Shown: positions 5,872-11,767 of the stretch, piece by piece | Position numbering within the stretch: the first letter of the stretch is position 1 | How the letters are laid out: each line of letters opens with the position of its first letter | DNA from: Triparma columacea | Lineage: Eukaryota > Sar > Bolidophyceae > Parmales > Triparmaceae | Direction: 5' to 3' | DNA length: 11,767 nucleotides | NCBI GenBank assembly: GCA_030267965.1 | Contig: BRYA01000589.1 | Coordinates: 2,225-13,991, forward strand | The notes under the pieces: generated by a model | What the model was told of the DNA's origin: nothing | What the model saw: the letters and a program-made list of their open reading frames with translations, nothing else | The model's database searches: none | Translations under genes and position numbers: made by a program

Positions 5872-7521
5872 ATGTCCGAGGAGGACACCCTTTACAAAAA
5901 GAAACAAGAAGATGAAAGGGAAAGAAAAAATAGAATAAGAATAGAATGGGAAGAGAAGAGAAGGAACAAACAAAAACACGACGTGCTGGCCGAAGTGCAG
6001 CACGAGAAAAACCCTTATAGGAACGAATTAGGGGAGGGGGGGCAGCGGGATGGGGAAGAGCAGGAAAAGAAGGAAGAGGAAAGAGGAAGACCATCGCTCC
6101 TCGAGAGTCCACCCCCCTCCCCCCCTCCATCTCCACCCGAATTACCTCCCAAGAGGAGAGGCGACAAGCCCCTTACACCAGTCGTGGAGGAGAGGGAGGA
6201 ACCGAAGAGGGCCAAGAAGAAGTCCCCAAGGGACAAAAAAGAGAAGGGAGGCAGAGGGGGCAAGAAGAGCCCAAGGATGGAAGAGAAGAGCCCGAGGGTG
6301 GAAAAGAAGAGCCCGAGGGTGGAAAAGAAGGCAGCGTCACCAAGCAAAAAGCCGTCCCCACCGAAGAGAAAATCTCCCCGAAAAGAGCCTTCGCCGCGAG
6401 AGGAGGCCGCTCCGACCGAGGCAGCAGCACCGGTTGCCCCCCCTAAACCTTCTACCAAGAAAATGCGCTCCCCAAGGTCGGCTGCACTAAAGAACTCCTC
6501 CTCCTCATCTGCAGCTGTAGAGGAAAAGGCATCTACCACCACCGCCACCGACAAAAAGCCCGAAGTGTACAACTTCGCGCGCTCCCTAATGCTCCCTATC
6601 TCCCCCTCCCGTCCCTACACCATCACCTTGTCACCCCGTGCTTGCCTTCGACTCCTAACTGTTCGAGGTGAGGGGAGGCTACTCATGTCAGCCGGTAACC
6701 TGAAGGAGAAGAGGATCGTGTGTGACAAGGGCGTGCTCTTCGACAGCACTACAGAAATGTACAGGGGAAAGGGGGAGAAGACGAGCCTATTGAAGGATCT
6801 TCCGGGCGGACACATGTACGAGTTTATCGTTGAGGGGGGCACCTTGGAAATTCAAGCAGAGAAGAAGTACAGCTTCCTAGAATCGGAAAAGGTGGAGGAA
6901 GGGGAATGGGACGAGGACGGGGACGGGGGCAGGGTCAGGCTGCCGAGAATAGAGGCAGCAAGGAGCGCAGGGGAGGACATTCAGCAGCAGCCTGTTTTCA
7001 GCAGCAGTGGCCCACCGCAGCTCCAATATTCTCCTCAGCAGTACCACCAACCTCAACATCACCACCCTCAACATCACCAACCTCAACATCACCCTCAGTA
7101 CTATCAGCACCCGCCACAGTACCAGTACCACCCGCACTACCACCCTCCTTACTATGCCCAGCCTGTCATCCACCACAGCGCCTCTCCCCCCCAGCACCAT
7201 AACCACGCCCCTAATTACGCTTACGTTGGTTCTCCATTGCCTTCATACCACAACCACCATCAGCCCGCGCCGCAGCCATCATATTACAGTGCACCACCCC
7301 ACCACCCGGTCGCATCCATGGCCCCATACGCACCTCCCGCACACTCGCCCATTATTCGACACTACGGGGGCGTTGGTGGCGGCGGCGGTGGGAGCGACAG
7401 CCCAATCAACAATAGCTCCAACAGCAACAGCAACAGTATCAGCCCAACAAACAACAACAACAACCCACACATCAATAACACTAACACTGACACCGCCAGC
7501 AACAATAACGTTCCAAGATGA
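5872..7521 (+). CDS. SPR-motif, low-complexity protein with one compact beta-rich domain (probably nuclear)
   Basis: Single-exon model, 549 residues. The frame is open further upstream, but the first ATG is 5872 (MSEEDTLYKKKQEDE). Residues 1-60 are a charged, probably helical segment. Residues about 115-215 are Lys/Pro-rich with repeated KSPR, SPRVEKK and SPR units, resembling DNA-binding or CDK-phosphorylated SPKK-type tails. Residues about 234-333 are the only folded-looking domain, alternating hydrophobics (RPYTITLSPRACLRLLTV to EFIVEGGTLEIQA). This loosely resembles small beta-sandwich modules such as the Clp1 N-terminal or nucleoplasmin-like domain; neither is proven. Residues about 370-483 are His/Gln/Pro/Tyr-rich, then a Gly run and an Asn/Ser-rich end, a prion-like composition. 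It follows the T1-domain gene in the same direction. Function unknown; nuclear or RNA/chromatin-related is inferred from composition only. Confidence 0.72.
   Translation: MSEEDTLYKKKQEDERERKNRIRIEWEEKRRNKQKHDVLAEVQHEKNPYRNELGEGGQRDGEEQEKKEEERGRPSLLESPPPSPPPSPPELPPKRRGDKPLTPVVEEREEPKRAKKKSPRDKKEKGGRGGKKSPRMEEKSPRVEKKSPRVEKKAASPSKKPSPPKRKSPRKEPSPREEAAPTEAAAPVAPPKPSTKKMRSPRSAALKNSSSSSAAVEEKASTTTATDKKPEVYNFARSLMLPISPSRPYTITLSPRACLRLLTVRGEGRLLMSAGNLKEKRIVCDKGVLFDSTTEMYRGKGEKTSLLKDLPGGHMYEFIVEGGTLEIQAEKKYSFLESEKVEEGEWDEDGDGGRVRLPRIEAARSAGEDIQQQPVFSSSGPPQLQYSPQQYHQPQHHHPQHHQPQHHPQYYQHPPQYQYHPHYHPPYYAQPVIHHSASPPQHHNHAPNYAYVGSPLPSYHNHHQPAPQPSYYSAPPHHPVASMAPYAPPAHSPIIRHYGGVGGGGGGSDSPINNSSNSNSNSISPTNNNNNPHINNTNTDTASNNNVPR
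6261..6330 (+). repeat. Short tandem repeats encoding KSPRxE(E/K)K
   Basis: Three consecutive seven-residue units (KSPRMEE, KSPRVEK, KSPRVEK); the last two are identical over 21 nt. They add to a larger field of SPR/SPK motifs in this protein. Confidence 0.8.
7035..7105 (+). repeat. CCTCAACATCACC-type repeats encoding His/Gln/Pro
   Basis: Repeated CAACCTCAACATCACC-like units encode HQPQHHHPQHHQPQHHP. This is the densest part of the His-rich tail and could bind metal or promote condensation; both are inference. Confidence 0.75.
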
Positions 7522-7618
7522 GAGGGAGGGGGGGGTTTGATAAAAACGATTTCCCTTGTTTTCTCGAAGCTCTTCAACCTTCTAATTTACGCTGCTCACG
7601 ACCACTCCCCAATTCGCT

Positions 7619-8418
7619 CTACAGGAATACCTCACCAGGTACAACGGTCGGCCTCCCATGTGCGCAAACATCCCAGAACGGTTGCCCTTCCATCCCCCTT
7701 ATGATGTCTTCAGGCTGTCCCTCCGTAAGCGAGTCCCCAGCCCTGACGCTCATGTGGCAGGCCTTGGAACGAAGGTGGGCGTCCAAAGGAGGGGGGAGGT
7801 CACGGGAAGTGTGAGAGTGAAGAGATGCAAGAACCTTGGGGGGAACGGAGGAACCACAGAGGAAGTAGTTGGCATGCTGCACGGGGGAAAGGAAGGGGTT
7901 TGTGTTGATAAATCCTGCGGCAGGCGTTTCAGAACGGCGATGAGCACCAACACAACCCCCCCATCTCACCCCCCCCCTCTCACCTCCCCCTTTACTCTCC
8001 ACCTCCCCTCACCCCCACCACCGTCCCACTCCACACCCTTCCCTTCAAGAGTGTCGCGAACGTGGCGAGAAACGAATTCGTTCAGAAGACGCCTCTCAGT
8101 AATAGCGTGCTGATCAACCTGAGGGTCGGTGGCAAGGGGCGGTGGGGAAGGTGAGGTGTTTTTGGAGATTTTAAGGGTGAGAATGAGGTAACTTAGAAGC
8201 TCATAGACAATATATACGATGGAGTTAGCGAGAAAGCTCACAAAATACAACTTTTCATCGAATTGACAGACGATAAAAGTGTTGAAAGCGACTCCAACTA
8301 TTGAAGACTTGTGGAATATTTCACTAGGGACGGTGGTGTGTGAGTTGACAACAACCTGAGGCGGTTTATATTTTTGCTCCCTTTTCGAGGGGAAAGATTG
8401 CCGTAAGAATTTCGCCAT
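7619..8418 (-). CDS. Stand-alone MutL C-terminal domain protein (MLH3/PMS-type), three exons
   Basis: MutL homologues nick DNA in mismatch repair and meiotic recombination; the C-terminal half carries dimerisation and endonuclease motifs. Three family signatures occur in the right order: GVAFNTFIVCQFDEKLYF followed by VDQHAITER (metal-binding DQHA motif), SKACHMSV (ACR/ACH motif) and VCAHGRPT (CPHGRP motif). The ITER and CAHGRP wording is closest to MLH3. Exons: 8418-8242, 8118 to about 7984 (or 8013), and about 7876 (or 7914) to 7619, giving about 189-192 residues. The ATG at 8418 has a good context (CAAATGG). No GHKL ATPase half is encoded upstream, where the ankyrin gene begins. Only about 85 residues separate DQHA from AC, well short of usual, so most of the external subdomain is absent. 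The second Glu of DQHA(X)2E(X)4E is Asn, with Glu one place later. A GTGAGG after CAHGRPTVVP could be another donor, so the last few residues are uncertain. Confidence 0.7.
7877..7983 (-). other. Second intron of the MutL-like gene (boundaries uncertain)
   Basis: Two frame-compatible solutions exist. One uses GTGAGA at 7983 with acceptor GTGCAG ending 7877 (phase 0, 107 nt). The other uses GTGAGG at 8012 with acceptor CCGCAG ending 7915 (phase 1, 98 nt). The region between is G-rich with a stop in the upstream frame, so some splice is required to reach the ACH and CAHGRP motifs. Confidence 0.6.
8119..8241 (-). other. First intron of the MutL-like gene, phase 0, 123 nt
   Basis: Donor GTGAGC follows the codons for KLYF; acceptor CCCTCAG precedes GTT-GAT-CAG-CAC. 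Removing it fuses the beta strand KLYF to VDQHA, exactly the continuity seen in MutL homologues. The intron length is a multiple of three and it has no in-frame stop. Confidence 0.85.
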
Positions 8419-8557
8419 TTGAGGATTTTGGATTTTTGAGGGAAAGAAGTTTCCTCGATCAGGAGCTGATCTGCCCTAGAGCCAACTACCCAACTTTTAC
8501 ACACAATTTGTCTCGCTCTGAAGGGCTTTTGAGTGATTTTGATCACGTCACTACATC
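8419..8557. promoter_or_regulatory. 139-bp bidirectional promoter between MutL-like and ankyrin genes
   Basis: The two start codons (8418 minus, 8558 plus) face away from each other across only 139 bp, so the promoters must overlap. The stretch contains TGATCACGTCA (8540-8549 area) with an ACGT core like CRE/bZIP sites. No TATA box is clear. Shared regulation is inferred. Confidence 0.5.
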
Positions 8558-11163
8558 ATGGCATCACCAACGTTTGGTGTTTTTCCCCCAGTAAGGGGAT
8601 CAGCGGTCCTAAAAGTGTATAAATGCGTCCTAGATAATGAGCCTCGGGAGGTGAGAGATGAGCTGATTTTTGGGCCTTACCCCCAATTCTGAGCAATCTT
8701 TGTAGATGAGACTGCGTCCATTGCGACAACTATCTAGATTCTCGAGTTATAGCTTTTATTATCGCGAAATACATCATAATTTAGCACTTGTTCTCGGCTC
8801 ACCCTGTAGATCATCCCTCTCACATGCCTATTTCGCCCTCAGCTGTGCCATTACTTATCGAAGCTCCCACCGACATTACTCCCTGTGCTTCTATCGTCAC
8901 CAGTTCCCGATTCTATTGAGGTTAAGTCTGAGGTTGAGGTTGGTGCAACTCCCATGCATGTTGCCGCCATCATGGAGAGGCCTGAGGTCATGATGGTGCT
9001 CCGTGCGGCCGGAGGAGACGTCGACCTCCGCCACGGGGGCTTCCGCCGCTCCGTCATCCACGAGTCGTGCTGCTGGGACCCCTCAGGCCTCTGCCTGAAG
9101 GTCCTCCTCACTGACAGGGACACTGTGCCGCCCCCTTGCGTGGAGTCTGACGAGGAGGTAAGTCAAGAAGCGTGGGTGGAGAAATATGGACTACAGACTA
9201 CCGCATTCCATCCACTAACAACGCATTTCTTATTTCTTCTCCGGGTCCTTCCCTCCTCCTCCTCCGTGGCAGTACAAGTCTCCCTCAATCCCCCCCAGCC
9301 CCCCCATATCTTCTTGCCTCGACATCGCGATGGACATCCTGCAAAAGGGCAAGAGCACGGAGGAAATGGTTGACGAGTGGTGCAAGAGGGGTAGTGGTGT
9401 TAGTTGGGACGATGTCAGGGAGGGTGTCGACGGCCACGGCAACACGGCGCTCCACTGGGCCGCCTTCAAGAACCTTCCCGTCCAAACGTCCCTCCTCTTA
9501 TCCTTGGGGTGCTCCCCCAACTCCAGGGCCCATCCCTCCGGTTGGACGCCCCTCCACGACTCGGCGTACTCCGACGCCTCCCTGTCCATGTCCCTGCTAA
9601 TTTCCGCCGGGGCCAGCATCGACGCCCGCGCTAGCAGCGGGGCCACCCCCCTTTGCTTCAGCGCCCAGGAGGACAGCCCGCGGACCTGCGAGATCCTCAT
9701 CAAAGCCGGTGCCGACCCCGGCGTCAGGTGTGAGGGGGGCGAGGGCAGGTTCTCTGGGTACACCCCGCTCCACTACTGCGCGCACTACAACGCCTTCAAC
9801 TCTTGCAGGGTGCTCATTAAATACGATGCACCTTTGGACTGCTTGGACCTCGCTGGCCGACTGCCCATACACATTGCCGTCGCCAGGGGGAGCGAGATGG
9901 TCCTAGAGGAGGTGAGGAGGGGACATAAATCAAGGCGTGGGAGCAAGCAACACTCACCTTTGCAGCTGCCTGCACTGTGTAACTCCTCTTACGTGGCTCA
10001 CTTTCGTTCGCCGTAAATTCTAACCCACGAACGTAATCCCTTTCCCTACGTTGCAGCTGCTTCGGGCCGGGGCAACCATCAGCGAGAGCGGCAGCCCAAG
10101 ATCTAACGAGTCCGAGGCCGGAGGCTTTATGCCGTCCACCCCCTCCCACCTTCCACCCCCTCCCTCCACCACGATTCCCTCAGCGGCAGCAACTGCCCAA
10201 CCCTGGACCCCAAACCTGCAGCAAGAGGGACCAGACGCTCTTCCTCCCGTGCCAGTATCCCCAGACCACGCCGCCCTCCAGGCTCAGCCTCCCGTCCCGC
10301 CTCTATCCCCAAACTTGACGGCCCTCGTACCCGCTAGACCTGTCAGGTCGAGCAAGCCTTGGAACTGCATAACCCAGCACCAGATTGACACGTGCGCCAA
10401 CCTAATCAAGGCGAGCTCGTGCGGGTGGAGCCCGAAGAACCACAAGGTTTTCACACCTACGGATAGGATAGCGATCCTAGAGCTCCTCAGGGTAGGGAAG
10501 AGGCTAGAGCAGGAGGGAGGCGTATTCCTAGACGTCTGGCCTTACGTGTTGAGCTTCTGCGGAAGGGGGTGGTTCCTAGACGAAAGCAAAAGGACAGTTC
10601 CTTCGCTGCCTAACAGCCCTAATAGGATGGGAATGGTGGACCCGCCGGTTATAGGGAGGGCGGCGGACTGGGAATCTACTTTCACACTTGACGATTTTGA
10701 CACAGGCGACGATCGAAGCCACCAAGCGGATGACGACGAGGAGGAGGAGGTGAGTAAAAGCGAAGGTTGCAGCAGTCCCACTTGAAAAAGCAAAGAAAAA
10801 TCTTGTTAACCGGTCCATCCCACCCCTCGTGCGCTGCAGGAGGCTGCGGAAGAGGACGATTCCTCTGCCGCCTCTTCCTCCTCCGTTTCATCAGAACCCT
10901 ACGATGAGTACCCCTTGGGCGCATCAGCAGCTGAGGACTTCAACCGAGAGTTATCCCACGTTCCACCCCCGGCTCCTCCCGCTCCCGGAGCCGCTGCAGC
11001 AGCGGCAGGGAGGAGCTTAAGGAGCGGAGGAGACAATAATAAACACATTAGGGACGTCGTAAAGGCGACGGGAGTAGGGACGGGAGGTATGAATTGGGTA
11101 GATTGCAAGTCCCCGGCGAGGAAGATTAGCAGGGTAGAGAGGGAGGAGGAGGGAGGAGTGTGA
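8558..11163 (+). CDS. Ankyrin-repeat protein with SOCS/F-box-like C-terminal module, five exons
   Basis: Exons 8558-8650, 8843-9157, 9273-9911, 10057-10749 and 10840-11163 join, all in phase 0, into 687 residues. Ankyrin repeats bind protein partners. Clear units begin near residues 65 (GATPMHVAA), 192 (GNTALHWAA), 226 (SGWTPLHDSA), 261 (SGATPLCFSA), 298 (SGYTPLHYCA) and 330 (AGRLPIHIAV); a degenerate one lies near 98. The exon 3-4 junction restores VLEELLRAGA, a typical repeat end. Residues about 390-450 are Pro-rich. Residues about 451-522 (WNCITQ to GRGWF) contain an LLRVGKRL helix and FLDVWPYVLSFCGRGWF, which resembles SOCS-box/F-box-like ends of ankyrin proteins that recruit ubiquitin ligases. 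The C-terminus is acidic, then Ser/Pro/Ala-rich, then basic. The first exon is the least certain part; it is supported by a clean ATG, GTGAGA donor and matching phase. A substrate-receptor role is inferred. Confidence 0.8.
8651..8842 (+). other. Intron 1 of ankyrin gene, phase 0, 192 nt
   Basis: GTGAGA donor after CCT-CGG-GAG; acceptor CGCCCTCAG before CTG-TGC-CAT. A TGA appears in frame 14 codons in, so the intron must be removed to join the start exon to the ankyrin frame. A donor-like GTAAGG inside exon 1 is an alternative. Confidence 0.6.
9158..9272 (+). other. Intron 2 of ankyrin gene, phase 0, 115 nt
   Basis: Strong GTAAGT donor after GAC-GAG-GAG; acceptor GTGGCAG preceded by a TCC-rich pyrimidine tract. 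The length is not a multiple of three, so splicing is required to keep the ankyrin frame. Confidence 0.8.
9912..10056 (+). other. Intron 3 of ankyrin gene, phase 0, 145 nt
   Basis: GTGAGG donor after GAG-GAG; acceptor CTACGTTGCAG before CTG-CTT-CGG. The junction completes an ankyrin repeat (VLEE joined to LLRAGA). The unspliced frame ends at a stop at 10014-10016. Confidence 0.85.
10750..10839 (+). other. Intron 4 of ankyrin gene, phase 0, 90 nt
   Basis: GTGAGT donor in a run of GAG codons; acceptor GCGCTGCAG before GAG-GCT-GCG-GAA. Both sides are acidic, and the unspliced frame meets TGA 12 codons in. Confidence 0.8.
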
Positions 11164-11767
11164 TTGGGATTGATGGGGGACGGGTTATGATGAGGGGTAA
11201 TCAAATTATCATGAGTGAGAAGGGGGGAAGAAAAGGAAATTTTACTCTTACTTACCTTCGGTTTTTTGGATTTTAAATCTCTCCACACAGTTCACATCTT
11301 CTCGCGAAAAATATGCGCTTTAAGAACCTACTGACCACGTAGATGCGTTATAATAAGTAATTAAATACGAAACGCTCATAAAAAACCAAATACCTACAGC
11401 CTAAAGGCCAAAAATGCCGAGTTGAAAAAGCCGGCCCGGCAATTGTGTCAAACCGAACACTCAGCTTTCAGTTGTGAAATGGGGCAAAAGGTGATACCTA
11501 AGAGAGACATAACTTTGGCACGTAGGGGTTCAAATAGTAGGTATAAACTTAAACTATTCCATCCCGAGAAAGATCCCGTATCTCTTCGTTTTAAGGATGC
11601 AGAAGTAGAAGCAACATACACCTTAGCCTTTTATTACCGGGAAGCAGATCCTCACGACGTCCACGCGGGACAACGACTTGATATACTGTGTCCGTGCAGG
11701 GAAGATCGACGACGTCGGTCTGATGGCGGAGTTGTCCGCGAAATTTAAAGCTTAAAATCCAATATCA
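11164..11767. other. AT-richer tail of the window without a firm gene
   Basis: After the ankyrin stop the base composition shifts to A/T, with words such as TTATAATAAGTAATTAAATAC near 11348. The minus strand has a perfect donor-like GAAG-GTAAGTAAG near 11250-11262, and another donor-like site near 11641. The plus strand has a CAG acceptor-like site at 11697-11699 followed by a short frame to 11755. These could be pieces of a split gene crossing the right edge, but I cannot assemble a convincing model on either strand. Confidence 0.4.
11479..11748 (+). CDS. Possible small hypothetical ORF, 89 residues
   Basis: The ATG at 11479 opens a frame ending at TAA 11746-11748. The frame extends upstream without an earlier ATG. 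The product is charged, ends CPCREDRRRRSDGG and has no motif I recognise. Codon use is AT-richer than the neighbours. It may instead be part of a spliced gene or non-coding sequence. Confidence 0.25.
   Translation: MGQKVIPKRDITLARRGSNSRYKLKLFHPEKDPVSLRFKDAEVEATYTLAFYYREADPHDVHAGQRLDILCPCREDRRRRSDGGVVREI

Noticed and set aside
5477..6136. A 219-codon minus-strand open frame spanning the gap between two plus-strand genes
   Set aside because: Low-complexity Pro/Phe composition arising from purine-rich sense sequence; it overlaps two better-supported genes and has no domain signal.
7007..7540. Thr-rich plus-strand frame inside the His/Gln tail region
   Set aside because: Frame-shifted shadow of the CAC/CAA repeats of the SPR-rich protein, without independent evidence.
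11515..11560. GGGGTTCAAAT resembling a tRNA T-loop
   Set aside because: No pairing T-arm, no acceptor stem and no D-loop around it.

Overview
This window is nuclear DNA from a eukaryote, most likely a unicellular one with a compact, fairly GC-rich genome. The evidence is short spliceosomal introns (about 82-192 nt, donors mostly GTGAG or GTAAGT, acceptors CAG after C-rich tracts), a Qa-SNARE, a KCTD/T1-type BTB domain, an ankyrin-repeat protein and a eukaryotic MutL homologue. Intergenic spaces are only about 75-400 bp. Long homopolymer runs (G12, C14) and single-amino-acid tracts (Gln, Glu, His, Asn) are common. A protist or alga, perhaps a stramenopile, fits this style, but that is an impression; nothing in the window fixes the lineage. 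No bacterial, viral, tRNA, rRNA, CRISPR or transposon signature was found.

Layout: (1) The left edge holds the C-terminal part of a plus-strand Sed5/syntaxin-5-like Qa-SNARE, 3-911, with a polyglutamine-bearing linker; its N-terminal Habc region is not in the window. (2) Convergent to it, 1050-1946 minus encodes an unrecognised 262-residue protein with an N-terminal hydrophobic segment and one unusual intron flanked by complementary G and C homopolymers. (3) 2173-3481 minus encodes a two-exon, seven-membrane-segment protein with a Cys-rich, potentially glycosylated ectodomain. (4) Divergent from that, 3878-5734 plus encodes an acidic repeat protein carrying one T1/KCTD-like BTB domain. (5) 5872-7521 plus encodes a basic, SPR-motif-rich protein with one compact folded domain and a long His/Gln/Pro/Tyr then Asn/Ser tail. 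(6) 7619-8418 minus encodes what looks like a free-standing MutL (MLH3/PMS-type) C-terminal domain without the ATPase half. (7) Head to head with it, only 139 bp away, a five-exon plus-strand gene (8558-11163) encodes an ankyrin-repeat protein with a SOCS/F-box-like C-terminal module. (8) 11164-11767 is more AT-rich and holds no gene I can support firmly.

The genes do not form an obvious pathway. They touch Golgi membrane fusion (1), membrane sensing or transport (3), probable ubiquitin-ligase adaptor roles (4, 7), a probably nuclear function (5) and mismatch or meiotic repair (6). The most unusual items are the short, ATPase-less MutL-like protein with a shifted endonuclease-motif glutamate, the intron bounded by G12 and C14 tracts, the family-less 7TM protein, and the recently expanded 33-residue repeat array beside a T1 domain. 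All exon boundaries are my own splice predictions from frame, phase and consensus.
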